NCBI GenBank assembly: GCA_029582165.1
Contig: CM055877.1
Coordinates: 38,470,249 to 38,534,248 of the forward strand
Direction: 5' to 3'
Source of the DNA: Portulaca oleracea
Lineage: Eukaryota; Streptophyta; Magnoliopsida; Caryophyllales; Portulacaceae
Length of the DNA: 64,000 nt
In this document: piece by piece, positions 47,502 to 59,802 of the stretch
Layout: every line of letters begins with the position of its first letter
Numbering within the stretch: position 1 is the first letter of the stretch
The notes under the pieces: generated by a model
Told to the model about the DNA's origin: nothing
Databases searched by the model: none
Seen by the model: the letters and a program-made list of their open reading frames with translations, nothing else
Translations under genes and position numbers: made by a program

Positions 47502-48341
47502 AAATTGGGCGATTCAGAGTAAAGAGGATAACTTATGGGTCAAATGGATTCATGCCAAATACATTCGAGGATCTTCCTGGTGGGACTATCAACCCCCTTA
47601 TGATGTCTACACCTATTTCAAGCATCTTTGCCTCGTTAAAGAGTACTTCAAATGGGGTTGTGAGCCTGGATACCGATGGCGCTGGAAAGGCACAGAGGCT
47701 ATTGCTAATGGGGACTACACTGTTACAGAGGGATAGATATGGAGCCTTGGAATTATGAGAGAGGAAGGTTGGGCCTCAATCATTTGGAATCCGCTTTCAA
47801 TCCCTCGTCATTCCTTCATCACTTGGGTCCTGTTGCATGGAAAACTACATGTAAGAGCTAGAACACTTCGATGGCAAGCCAATGGAAACCCACATTGTCC
47901 CTGCTGTTATTTGGAGACTGAAACTATCGATCATCTCTTTCTTGGCTGCAATTTTGGGAAAGAGGTAAGGCGGGCTATGAAGAACTGGGATCTTGGCAAT
48001 CTGTCAACCACCCAAGAATGGAAAACGCATCTAAGTGAACTCCAAAAAACCAGTACAGATATCCATCTGAATTGCGCTCTCCTCACATCTTATGTCTACC
48101 ATATCTGGAAAGAAAGGAACAACCGAGTCCACAAAAATCAAAAGGCTACTCCACAGGTGATAGCAAATCTGGTGAAAAATGATGTAATGAATAAGGTTCT
48201 TCTAGCAGCAAAATCTAGGAGGAAATATAGAGGTCTTGTAGACACAGTGCTCAATATGTGATCTGACGGGATACTACCCCCACTCTTTATAAACTATATT
48301 GTTTATTGTTATATATAACCTGCCTTTTTATGCTAAAAAAA
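47497..48341 (+). pseudogene. H1: 5'-truncated LINE (3' end with zinc-binding domain)
   Basis: Starts in the RT-distal part (LWVKWIHAKYIRGSSWW) directly after (TA)n. A 168-codon frame (47755-48261) holds the reverse transcriptase zinc-binding domain of plant L1 elements: WNPLSIPRHSFITWVLLHGK, then CPCCYLETETIDHLFLGC with its Cys/His set, then SYVYHIWKERNNRVH. It ends near 48340 with an A run and a short TA tail. It matches the end of H2 in order and wording, so it is a dead-on-arrival copy of that family. Confidence 0.85.
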
Positions 48342-48350
48342 ATATATATA

Positions 48351-48867
48351 AGAAAATTGGATTCTAATATTCCCTACTTTTGCAAATTGGATAGCAACAA
48401 TCCCTACTTTCAATTTGTATTCTGGTGGTCCAAAAAAATAAAATTGTATTGTAGCGGGACATAATCGAGAGTATATACTAAATATCATAGATTTTGTGTT
48501 TCATTTGATTCAAAACTTTGTATAACACTTTACAATGATTTTTAATGAATTCACAGCATGTCTCTCAATTTTTTTCATTTTTTTCTATTTTTATTGAGCT
48601 TTTTCAATATTATTCCTTCTAAAAAATAATAATAATTGCTCGTAATCTCAAAAAATGTTTTAGTAACTACACTTCATTACCTATCTGGGGGCAAAAACCA
48701 AAAAAACAAAAACAATATGGGGTAGGCATGAAAAAAATAAAAAGAATGTGGTGATGGATTTGGTACCACTATAATACAATTTTTTTTTTGGACCACCATA
48801 ATACAAATTGAAAGTAGGGATTATTGCCATCCAATTTGCAAAATTAGGGATTGTTAGAATTCATTTT

Positions 48868-48869
<2 letters not shown>
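48351..48869. mobile_element. Element K: MITE with ~100-bp TIRs
   Basis: 48351-48455 and 48770-48869 are inverted copies (e.g. CCCTACTTTCAATTTGTATT, GGTGGTCCAAAAAA). A 9-base TA stretch lies on the left and (TA)n on the right. No gene. A related right end is seen at 47325-47412. Confidence 0.75.

Positions 48870-48925
<56 letters not shown>
48870..48925. repeat. (TA)n/(TATG)n array 5
   Basis: TA repeat ending in three TATG units, between K and M. Confidence 0.95.
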
Positions 48926-50544
48926 GGATATGATAATATGAGCATGATGTTATTGTGAGCATGTGAGCACTACTAATATAGACCCTTGGATCTTGGATCA
49001 AGGGATGGGAAAAAAGGAAGGGTTTGTGTTTTTTCTCCAGCCTTTTTAAGAGAATGTCACGCGAGTGCTCAGAGAAAAAAAAAAAGGAAATGCAACAACA
49101 ATTAAATCTCAACAGACGTATGATCTCCATTTTCCAGAACTCAAATTTGAACTTTCAAAATCTTTCACTTCGCTCTCTCTTCGTCTCCCTCACTCCTATC
49201 CATAATCTTTCACTTCTCTCTCTCTCTTCCATCAGATAACACTATATAACACCTCCAGCAAGCCCATGCCAAATCCCAATGTCACTGAAACACAACGACA
49301 TCAAAAACAGGGGTCGTCAGCGATGACACGGTGATCGGAAAAGGGCGACAACCACCATCCAGGGACAACCATCGACGAAGGCCAACAGAAGTTGCAAAAT
49401 CTGATCACCCACACCAATGAGGTCGCCTGACTATGGCAATTCCTGTATAACCGCCATCCACCCAAAATCCCGAGACAGTTAGGGTTTGGTTGGTGCAAAC
49501 CTAGGTCAAATGTCCCTACAAGAAATACATGATGTCCACAGTTAGCCACTCTCACATAGGAGTTGACGATCACAGATAATCTTGTTGATGTTCACAATGT
49601 GAGTTATGAAAGTCCACAGTTAAATGTATTCATCACACACATATATCATTGATGTCGTTGATGTTCATTTTTGAAAAGTGAGAGAATCTATCATTTTAGA
49701 CTGTGGACCTTAAGTATTACCAAATAGGACATCATGCATGTGGACTGTGGACAGGGCATTCATCATGTAGTGATGGACATCCATTTTGGATTGTGGACAT
49801 CAAGTATTACTAAAAAGGACAATGCGTGTATAGACTGTGGACATCATGTTTTTAGGTTATGGACATTAAAAAATAACAGTAGTGTACATCAAGTATTAAC
49901 ATTATTAACTTACAATACACTCAAGCACATTAATACTTGGCCTTGAAATTTCATGAAGTGGACATCTATTTTTGTCTATGTGAACTTCAAGTATATATTC
50001 TAGTGGACATCTAGTTTTGTCTATGTGAACTTGGTCTTTCAACTTGTTATTTGCATGCATAATTATGTCGTGACAACAACATTTCCTCAAGGCCTCCAAT
50101 TGGTCTTCCTACAATGATAATGGAAAAAAAAATAAGTCCACACTCATCACGTATATAAATATATATATTGAATCCATATAATGATAGTGGACATCAAGGG
50201 TGTGCGTAGTGAAGATCAGGGCTATGACCAGTGAACATCAAGGCTATGACTTGTGGACATGAAATATGAGGTTACACACAGTATGCCAATCATCACGCGC
50301 CATCTGCTGTTAAATGCCACTACTTTTCGAAAATGGAACCAATTCCCCCATGCACTGTCTGCTATTAAACGCTACAACTTTTCCTCTTTTTATTCTCTAA
50401 CACCTCACGTGCCATCACTTAAAAAGGGTTGAAAAAAAAGGTTAAAACCTTCCTTTTTTCCCATCTATTTATCCAAGATCCAAGGGTCCATATTAGTAGT
50501 GCTCACATGCTCACAATAACACCATGCCCATATTATCATATCCC
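48926..50544. mobile_element. Element M: TIR element (1.6 kb) between TA arrays
   Basis: The ends GGATATGATAATATGAGC (left) and GGGATATGATAATATGGGC (inverted right) open TIRs of about 100 bp. The interior has GGACATCA-type motifs with ~21-22 bp steps (49772, 49793, 49815, 49837) and no gene. Confidence 0.75.
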
Positions 50545-50549
50545 ATATA

Positions 50550-50617
<68 letters not shown>
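50545..50617. repeat. (TA)n array 6
   Basis: TA repeat between M and the LINE H2. Confidence 0.95.
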
Positions 50618-50620
<3 letters not shown>

Positions 50621-50702
50621 TCTCCATCCTCGAGAGGTCTTCTCTCTTGGCGATTCCACGTAGCTGTTTCTGACTCCTAAGTCCAGGGCCTTGACCCTAG
50701 CC

Positions 50703-51815
50703 ATGGCAAAGACCAGGAAGTCTAGTAACCAACAGACAGCCTAGACACCGATGAAAGCAACTCCGAGCAATACTCCGGCTATTCAAGTTGGATCTATTCC
50801 TGAGGAGAACAACATCATCGCAATTCACCGACAAACATCAACTGGAGCATCGACCTTCAAATCGACATCAAAAAATGATGAAATCTTTGGCCAAAGATCA
50901 GATCAAGCACCAAAGATGAAGAATTCGACTACTGTTTCCCAAGAACGTAGCAAAACTACAACTTATGCTTCCCTTCTCGATCCAGACGAGGGCAGCAACC
51001 TCGAATACATTGAAGCTACTATAATTGAGGGATCTTATATTGCAAAGATTGAGAAAGAACCTGTCCAAAAGGAAATATCATACTGGAAATCCTAGATCTT
51101 ATGTCGAGTGGTTGGGGCAAATCCTCCTTTCCCAATAATTGAAGGCTTCATCAAGAGGATCTGGTCTCATTGTGATCTGAGCAAAATTGCAGCTGTGAGA
51201 AAAGGGATTTTCTTGGTGAGATTCAACAAAGAGGCAGAGAAAGATGAGGTGCTCAAAAGGGGCATCTATTTTTTTGACAAGAAACCATTTGTTGCCAAGC
51301 CATGGAACCCATCACAAACAATAAACATGGATGATTTTCAAACACTGCCAATATGGATCAAATTTCAGCATCTGGATATATAATACTGGAGCACACAAAA
51401 TCTCAGTAGGCTTGCTAGTCTAATTGGTATACCAATCAAGACAAATAAAGCCACAAAAGAAAGAACAAACCTCACCTATGCCCGTGTATTGGTCGAGGTA
51501 AAACTAGATGGCAATTTCCCACAAGAGATAAAATATGTAAATGAGCAAGAAGTGTTGATCACACAACAAGCAGAATATGACTGGAAGGCAACTACATGTG
51601 GACACTGCCAGATGATGGGTCACAAAGAAGCAGAATGCAAAAAGAAGATCAAGGCAGCAGAAACAAAGATTACAGCTCACCAAAACAAGCAAAACAATTC
51701 CAAGCAGGAATCGAGAATCAAGGTCCAAGACAAAACAGTTGATGAAAATGTTTTCATCAAGATTACTTCTCCTAGGAGGGACACTTTTAAGAGCCAAAGT
51801 CTTCAGCTCCTATAA
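50703..51815 (+). pseudogene. H2 ORF1 (RNA-binding, DUF4283 and CCHC)
   Basis: ORF1 protein binds the LINE RNA. It runs in one frame from ATG 50703 (MAKTRKSSNQQ) to 51815, broken only by three stop codons, at about 50742, 51093 and 51381. The N-terminal part is serine/threonine-rich. The DUF4283-like domain (ANPPFPIIEGFIKRIW, GIFLVRFNKEAEKDEVLKRG, FDKKPFVAKPW) is followed by ARVLVEVKLDGNFP and a zinc knuckle CGHCQMMGHKEAEC, then a lysine-rich end. The lack of frameshifts suggests fairly recent loss. Confidence 0.85.
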
Positions 51816-51948
51816 TAGCAAACCAGTTTTAGATTTTGGCAGACACAAAGGAACAAAATGTCGATGTTACACATGGAAGTGCAGAAATAGCAGGGGAAGA
51901 AGAAGAGGAGGGGAATGAGAGCTCCTCAGGATCTGATACGAATCCCCA

Positions 51949-54900
51949 ATGAAGATCATCACATGGAATATTAGGGGTCTAAACGACCCTAGAGAACAAG
52001 AAGACATCATGATCTTCTTCAGAGGCACAAAAGCAAGTATTATCTGCTTGCTTGAAACTAAAATCAAACCAGAGAAGGAATTCACTTTGACCCATGGTAT
52101 GTTCACCTCTTGGTCTTCATGCAATAATTTTGATGTTCATAGAGGAGGCCGTATTTTTCTTGCTTGGAAGCAAAATAAGGTTGATGTCCAGTTGCTCTAG
52201 AAAGATGCACAATCTATACACTGTCATGTCACAGATTATAGCACAAATATAAAGGCCTACTACACTTTTGTGTATGGTTTCAATAGAATTGAAGAAAGAT
52301 TTAGTCTTTGAGATAGTTTGAAAATCATTTCAGACAATATTGATGCAGCTTGGTGTATTTTGGGGGATTTTAATTCTGTCCTTCATGAGATGGACAGACT
52401 CAATGGGACGACAATCAATCCTTTTGAAACACAAGATTTCCAATGCTGCATTGATCACTGTCAACTTATGGATCTAAACTGTCAAGGTGTAACTTGTTAC
52501 AATGGGCATGTCCAATCGAAAATTGACAGAATTTTCTACAATGAAGATTGGTTGATGACCAATGGTTACATGATTGGAACCTATTTACCGCAAAGTTTGT
52601 CTGATCACAAGCCAATTTTCCTTGAACTCATAGATGGCCCACAACCAAGAAAATTTTTCGATATTGTGATATGTGGGTTAACGACACAAATTTTGCAAGT
52701 ATCATTGCTGGTGCAATAAATTATAGGAGGAAGGGATCCCCTATGCACACAATTTATCATCTTCTGAAGTCTCTCAAACCGAAGCTCAAGGTCTTGAACC
52801 GCATGAAATTTAGTGATATCCATCATTAGAGAGAGATAGCCAGGCAAAAGCATGTAAACATCCAACATTAGCTTAACGCAAACCCCACCTGCCATCTACT
52901 TATTGTAGATGAAGCTGCAGCAAAGTAGAATTACAGAATCATCCTAGCATCTGCTCAGAATCTCATCTCTCAACAATACAAGATGGAAGCCAATGCCTTT
53001 GGAGATACTTTCTCTAAATACTTCTTCAGTAAAATGAAAAAAAGGAGATTAGCTGCCACTGTCAACACTTCGACAGACCATGATGGGACAACTATAACTG
53101 GCTTTCAGAATGTTGGAAATCATCGAGCAGATTTCTTTCAGAATTTATTGGGTGAGGACCAAGATCAAAGGCAGGCCATAAATTAGTACATCATCCAGAA
53201 TGGTCCCTTATTGAATATTCAGCAGCAGGCACAAACTTTGTGCGCCTTTCACCACTCAGGAAATCAAGGAAGCACTTTTTTCTATCCCAAACATCAAATC
53301 CCCCGGTCCAGACGGATAGTCCAATGGTTTTTTAAAACACACTTGGGATCACCTTGATGACATTTTTTGTGATGCAATCAAAGAATTCTTTGACACTGGT
53401 AAGATGCTCCCTGCGTTGAATTCAACAATCCTAACTCTCATTCCCAAGATTGAGAACCCAATGTCTGCAGTTGATTTTAGGCCAATTGCTTGCTGCAGTA
53501 CAATATACAAAACTACCTCAAAACTTATTGCTTTAAGACTGGGAAATGTCCTCACGCATTTGGTGAATGAAAGCCAAACAGCTTTCATCCCCGGGAGAGA
53601 GTTGCTTCACAATGTTCTAATGCGCCATGAGCTGACTCGGGGTTTCCGAAGAAAACTCAATCAATCAAAATGCAAGTTCAAGATAGATCTGAGGAAAGCG
53701 TTTGACAGGGTGAAATGGGAGTTTATAAAGGAAATTCTCACTCGATATAAATTTCTACCACAATACATTAATTGGATCATCAGCTGCATATCTACCCCGA
53801 CCTATACCATCCAGATTAATTGAGGCACTTATGGGTACTTCAAAGGAGCAAAAGGGCTACGTTAAGGAGACCCCATCTCACCCCTCCTTTTCGTTCCTTC
53901 AATGGAATATCTATCTAGGAGCTTGGCTTTGGCAACGCAAGATACCAACTTCAAATTTTTCCCGCGGTGTAAAGACCTAAGGCTTACACATCTCATTTTT
54001 GCTGATGATTTGATGATTTCCGGCGCAGCAAACCCCTACACTGTCCAAAAGATCATGGACACCCTAGATCATTTCGAGCACACCTCGGGCCTCGCTTCTA
54101 ACGCAAGCAAATCAACTGTCTTGCTCACTGGAGTTCCTCAAAAGATCAAAAATGAAATTCGACACATCACAGATTTTGAAGAAGGGGATATACCCTTCTA
54201 TTACTTGGGTATGCTAGTGACAGACGGAAGATTGAGCGAATTGGATTGCAGGAAACTAGTTGATAAAATCACCACGAGAATCAAAAGTTGGCGGAATAGA
54301 AACATCTCATATGCAGGTAGAATGATTCTTATTAACAATGTCATCATAGGAGCATTCACTTTCTGCGCCACAATGATGATCATCCCCCAACAAGTCATTG
54401 ATCGAATCACGAAAATCTGCAGAAATTTTCTCTGGGGGGCTGATGACACATATGCAAAAGCTCCTCCCATTAACTGGGAGACGATATGCAAAACCAAAGC
54501 TTGTGGGGTCCTGGGCATCAAGAATTTGAAATACTGGAACATTTCCCTAGTTACAAAGCAAATTGTGGCAATCGCTGATCACAAAGAAAGCCTTTGGGTA
54601 AAATGGATACACGCACGATATATCAAAGGCCGAGATTGGTGGGAGTATCAATCCAAGGGGGATATGTCTTGGTACTTTAAAAAATTGTGTGCAGTTAAAG
54701 AACACATCAAAGGGACATGGATTCCCCGAGATCATTTTTCAGTAAAGGAAGGCTACAAAGCATTAACTAGAAAAGACACAAGATGGCAATGGGCAAGGAT
54801 TGTATGGAGCAAATACAACAATCCAAGACATTCTTTTTGTCCCTGGATGGCAATGCATGGCAAGCTCAAAGTAAAGACCAGACTTCATACCCCCAATCTA

Positions 54901-55077
54901 CAAAAGAACTGTTCTATGTGCAACCAGCATGAAGAAACTATTGCCCACCTTCTTTATGATTGCACCTTTGCGGAAGACGTAAGACGACACCTTGACACAT
55001 GGATACATCTCCCCAGAGCAGCAACATGGGAGGAATGGAGCAGGAAACTGCTAAACCTAAAAGGTCATATGCAGTGA
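51949..55077 (+). pseudogene. H2 ORF2 (endonuclease, reverse transcriptase, zinc-binding end)
   Basis: ORF2 nicks the target and makes cDNA. Endonuclease: ATG 51949 with IITWNIRGLNDPREQ, ICLLETKIKPE, WCILGDFNSVLHEMDR, DRIFYNEDW and SLSDHKPIFLE, broken by stops near 52198 and 52314. A frameshift lies near 52660 and a degraded stretch at 52700-53400. RT: TLIPKIENPMSAVDFRPIAC, SQTAFIPGRELLHN, KIDLRKAFDRVKWEF, then after a stop near 53821 the catalytic FADDLMISG. The terminal zinc-binding region follows (CSMCNQHEETIAHLLYDCTF). The frame from 53902 to 55077 is open. Confidence 0.88.
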
Positions 55078-55337
55078 AAACAAATCATCTACGCTATCTT
55101 TGTTTCTTATATCTACAATATTTGGCTAACTAGGAACGTCGGTGCTTTCAAGAACATCAGGACAGATCCAGAGAGAGAGTATCTTAGCATCAAACTTCAC
55201 CTTAGGGACAGAACTCTCCTTCTTGTGAAAAATACTCAAAAACAATCTAAATACATAGACATGCTATGCCATTAAGCTTGTATTTCGGCTATTTTTCCTC
55301 GTTTGCTATTAATGAAATTTCACATCATATTCAAAAC

Positions 55338-55412
<75 letters not shown>
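55338..55412. repeat. (TA)n/(TATG)n array 7
   Basis: Two TA blocks separated by TATG units; forms the tail of H2 and abuts region N. Confidence 0.95.
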
Positions 55413-57153
55413 GGGAATAGATCACACGAGCATGGACTCTATGCAGATCGAGCTATAGCAAGGTAGATTGTGGAGCTTACTCATTCACTTTTAGGTAATT
55501 TTCTCATGGGATGCTTAACCCCCCCCTCCTCAACTCCCCCTCTCCCCCTCTATCCCAAAGAAAAAAAGAGATTTTGTATAGAGATTTCCAAGTGTTTTCG
55601 GATATAATTTTAGTCCACATGCAGTAGTCTAAATACTAGTCGGTCTCTAATAGGTAATACACACACAAAAATTCAAGTTGTTCGATGTACAACTCAAATG
55701 ATGAAGCAACAATTGAAGAAAAACTTATCCCACTTGAAAAAATGAAAAATGTAAGTTTTTTTTTTTAGCTCATTAGTGTGTTTTTGGTCATATTCCCTGT
55801 TTTATTCCTCAGTTTCTTGCTTTTTGTATCTGGATTTGGATTATTGGTCATCTATAGTGAATCTTTATGAAATTAGTAAGCTGGGTTTTTGGGTGAACTA
55901 TCTAGGGTTGTTTCTGTTAATGATTAGTACTGCCATCGTTTTCCCTTATTATTGTGTTTGAACTTGCCATACTATGTTGGTGCTTTTACCTGCTTTGGAC
56001 ATTGGGGTTTGCCCTTAAATTTTTTTGGTATAGCGTGGTAGTATACTAGGAAGCAAGTGTTGTTCAAGTGTACATTGGGGCAGCTATGTTCCTGTAGTTT
56101 AGCTATTAGCAAGGTTTATACCTTGACATATGCTATGGAGTTTATCAAAAGCATCAGGGTGTTTTTCAGATTAATCATAAGTTTATTGAAAGTGATTACT
56201 CACATGAGGTTAGGTAAAATCTATTGGCAAGCATATATGACATATAGACAGAAGTCGAGGCAACTTTTGTGAGATCCCTTATTTATTGCTCATATTAGCT
56301 ATTAATTGATTATTTGATGTTGATCTCTGCTTAATCTTCCATGTTCTTGACAATCATGGTTTGAAGTATATATTTTAAGAATTGCTATATGCAAAATTTG
56401 GGTATACTATTATAGTTTTTCTCTACAAATATGTATAATCCTTTATTTTAATAATGAAATTATGATGAGCATGATTATCAACAGCTGACTACACATAGGG
56501 GCTATCTTTTGGATTGATGAAATATTTTTAGCAGTCATTTGATATGCTTCGATGAAGGTTTCTTCTGTGTAGGTTACTGTCTTGACTACTTGGTTGCTCC
56601 ACTTTGCAATTTAGACACTCATGGGTTTGCAATAGTCCATCTTTGATCATTATTGTATTTAATGACTTCTTTTTTTAGAAAACAGTTTGGATATTTGATC
56701 ATCATTCTATCTTTTTGTTTTGGAATCAACATTGTTGTGAGTAACTCAATTTGGAACTCTATTTGTGATAGTGATTGTGATTGTGATTGTAATTGTAAAT
56801 TTGTTTATTTTGTTTCTGATTTCTTATCTACAATTACAAGTTAATCTATATTAGTTGTTCTATATAATTGTATCATTTACAAAAAATTAATTTGGAGGTA
56901 TCATTTACAGAGTTATTTGGAGACTCATAGTTGTAAATTGTATGGTCCAAAGTCGATCTGTACAAATTATTTTGTATAATTGTATCACTTTGTATGATAA
57001 CTCTAAATTGTAGGTCCGATAATTAAGCATGATCCATGTCATTACGTCGATGCCTCTATGATCAATATTATTTGACATTTAGAAATTCTCCGTCGAATGC
57101 CTTATGATGTCAAACATTTTTTGTGGATGATTCATCGACACGCTTTGCCTTTA
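55413..57153. other. Region N: TIR-like left end, no gene recognised
   Basis: Begins GGGAATAGATCACACGAGC after TATATA, like the start of G (GGGAACAGAT). No matching right end is found in the window. Short frames (e.g. 55776-55961) are hydrophobic and unrecognised; (GATTGT)n-like repeats lie near 56765-56800. Confidence 0.35.
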
Positions 57154-57155
57154 TA

Positions 57156-57450
57156 CTCCCTCCGTTCCGAATTAATTTACATATTTCACAATTTTACACT
57201 TAACAAGATTTAACTAAAAAAAATTACCCACACAATTAAATAACACTACTTTTCATGGTGTTTTTCGCATACCAAGGTGTGAGTAGTGAGAGAATTGGGT
57301 ACGAGTAATTTTTATTGATTGACAAAGTAGCAAGTTAACATAATTGTTAAAATTCAAATAATTAAATTAGGTATTGGAAAATGGAAAATGACAATTATTT
57401 TAGAACAGAAATAATTAGTTTAAGTGTCAATAAATATGGAATGGATGTAG
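57156..57450. mobile_element. Stowaway-like MITE
   Basis: The left end CTCCCTCCGTTCC is the classical Stowaway TIR; the right end is a degenerate inverse (ATGGAATGGATGTAG). The dinucleotide TA lies on both sides (57154-57155, 57451-57452). About 295 bp and non-coding, as expected for this Tc1/mariner-derived family. Confidence 0.75.
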
Positions 57451-57510
57451 TAATTTGTATCACTATTTATGTTTCATCCTCGTTGTCTCTGTCTTTCCAA
57501 TGTTAAAACT

Positions 57511-57667
<157 letters not shown>

Positions 57668-57684
<17 letters not shown>

Positions 57685-57774
57685 TGGCAGATGAGAGGGG
57701 TCTAGAGTTCGAGCCCCAACCATGGCCCCTCATCCTACAGGGTATCCGGACTCACATGTTCCGTTTGCGTTTAA
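57668..57774 (+). mobile_element. Candidate tRNA-derived SINE
   Basis: A possible polymerase III A box (TTAGCACTTTGG, 57676-57687) and B box (AGTTCGAGCCC, 57706-57716) lie at a tRNA-like distance, followed by about 60 bp and (TA)n. No full tRNA fold is apparent. A chance match is possible. Confidence 0.35.
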
Positions 57775-57823
<49 letters not shown>

Positions 57824-57831
57824 CCCCCCCC
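57775..57831. repeat. (TA)n(TG)n(C)n array 9
   Basis: TA, then TG, then a run of 11 C, just before LINE fragment H3. Confidence 0.95.
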
Positions 57832-58556
57832 AATGATGTGTGTCCCGTGTTTCTACTTCAAGCATCTTTGCAAGGTGAAGGATCTTCTCAAATGGGGGTC
57901 CTCTCCTGGCGAATGATAGCATTGGAGGGATGACGGGCAATACACAGTGGCTAAGGGATATATGTGGAGCCTCCCAACATCCAAAACACCTTGGTGGACT
58001 CGGATGGTTTGGAATGCCCTTGTTACTCTGAGGCATGCTTTCTTCCTTTGGCTTCGAGTTCAGAACCGACTACCCACTCCCAGTCGCACCCAACACAGGG
58101 GTGAGAGTAATGTAAGCAGCTGTCCCATTTGTAGCGATGGTGAAGAAACGCTAGATCATTTATTTAAACTTGCCAGATGGCGACACAGGTGTGGCAAATT
58201 ATTCCCAATGGCCTTACTGTCAAGGTATTCCTCATCTTGAGCCTTTAGAGTTTTGAGAGTATACTAAGAGAACATGCATGCTAAGGAAGGTCAGGGAATT
58301 TATTTTCGGATTCTACGATTCTTATACATATCATATCTGGAGGGAAAGGAACAATTACGTCCATGGAAAAAAAAAGGAATCCCACAATGATTGCAACCCA
58401 TATTAAAGAGGATGTCCGAAACAAAACTCTCATGCTAGCAAAAACTAGGAGTAGATTTGCTAAATGTGCAGACATAGCTTTGATGATGTAATCGTTGTCT
58501 CTGTACTTGGTTATGGCCACCTCCTCTTTTATTGGCAATTTAATCTGTTTTTAGTG

Positions 58557-58558
<2 letters not shown>
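57832..58558 (+). pseudogene. H3: 5'-truncated LINE 3' end
   Basis: Third copy of the H1/H2 family: YFKHLCKVKDLLKWG at the start, then MVWNALVTLRHAFFLWLRVQ and CPICSDGEETLDHLF of the zinc-binding domain (57947-58240). A stop-rich remainder follows up to (TA)n at 58559. The 5' truncation lies a little downstream of that in H1. Confidence 0.82.
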
Positions 58559-58608
<50 letters not shown>

Positions 58609-58621
58609 GTGTGTGTGTGTT
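58559..58621. repeat. (TA)n(TG)n array 10
   Basis: TA repeat then TG repeat; tail of H3. Confidence 0.95.
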
Positions 58622-59329
58622 TGTTAATGAGGGTAGTTTTGGAAAGCTCTAATTAATTATTTTAACTTTTAAATAAAATTGGACAAAAAAATTGAAATGC
58701 TATTAAATGATGTAAATAAGGTTATTTATTTGCAATGAATACTATATTGTGGTTATAAATTTACAATGTTTGTGTATTATTACAATTACTATTATTATTA
58801 TTTTATTATTATTATTTATTATTATTATTATCATTATTGTTGTTACTATATTATTATCTTTTTAAATGGGAAATTATTTCTTAAATAAACAGAAATTGGG
58901 GGAAAATTTAGAATTATTTTATTTCGGATTGGTTGTCGAACCTAAAAGTACTTTCATTTCACCATTTAATCAGGCCACAAACTTTGCTATTATAATTATA
59001 TAAATTTATTTGATCGATAAACCATTTTAATTTGTTTCTGTTTTCATTAATTATCAAATCTTTATTTTTATTTTACCTTAGTACATCATTAATTGGGCTA
59101 TAAATATATAAATAGTTAAACAAAATGGTAGAGATATATTGCTCTAATCATGTAAAGTTCATAAATTATATAATTATGTTTTTGTTATGGAATAATATAT
59201 ATGTGGATGTCCATATATCAATCAGATATCTGTAAGGTATTTATATATATATTCGGATGATAAAATATGAAAGAATTCTGTTTCCATATGAAGGGCAAAA
59301 ATCTTGCTATGTAACTAGTATAACTAGGG
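58622..59329. other. AT-rich spacer
   Basis: No gene. It includes an (ATT)n-like stretch near 58780-58850. Confidence 0.5.
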
Positions 59330-59515
59330 GTGTGCATATTGCGGTCTGAACCAGAAAAAACCCAATGACCTGGACCAGACCGGACATGGCCCGGACCAAC
59401 CTGGTTATCTTTGGTCTAGTCTCCAGTCCATAATTTTTATAATTTCGGGTTTCTGGGTCGGTCCCGGTCCAAACTTTGAAAAATCAGGTTGGACCGGTTA
59501 ACCCGGTTTATACTT
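59330..59515. repeat. GGTCCGGACC-rich interspersed repeat
   Basis: Starts GGGGTGTGCATATTGCGGTC and is filled with GGACC/GGTCC words up to CCGGTTAACCCGGTTT. Blocks of this type are common in plant genomes; I cannot assign a family. Confidence 0.3.
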
Positions 59516-59802
59516 TTCTACATATACGCAATTTAATTAAAATCAAATCCAATAGATATTTTATCTATAAATATAATTATTTTTTATATTTTTCAAATTA
59601 TACACTTACCATATTTAAGAATAATTATTATTGCCTAGTTGTCTTTGAATCAACTTATAAGATCCTTCCAAAATCATCCATTTACCTAGCTATCTCTCCT
59701 AGGGCTTCCGCCGTGTGAGAGGAAAATACCTAGTTGCAATCTAGGGTTTTGAGAGTCCTTGTGACTGGTTAAACCTGATCAATTCAGGTAGGAAAATCGA
59801 CG

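Larger units (their letters stand above)
50618..55337 (+). mobile_element. H2: near full-length L1-type LINE (4.7 kb)
   Basis: Non-LTR retrotransposon that copies itself by target-primed reverse transcription. A short leader is followed by ORF1 (from 50703) and ORF2 (from 51949), ending in a zinc-binding domain and an A-rich end running into (TA)n. It starts and ends against TA arrays, so TSDs cannot be distinguished. Both ORFs have stops or frameshifts. H1 and H3 are truncated relatives. Confidence 0.88.

Noticed and set aside
47497..47510. H1 starting with the same AGAAAATTGG as element K's left end
   Set aside because: The bases align with the LINE coding sequence of H2 at that place, so the match to K is chance.
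47755..48261. A host gene of 168 codons
   Set aside because: It is the zinc-binding end of a LINE, matching H2 and H3.
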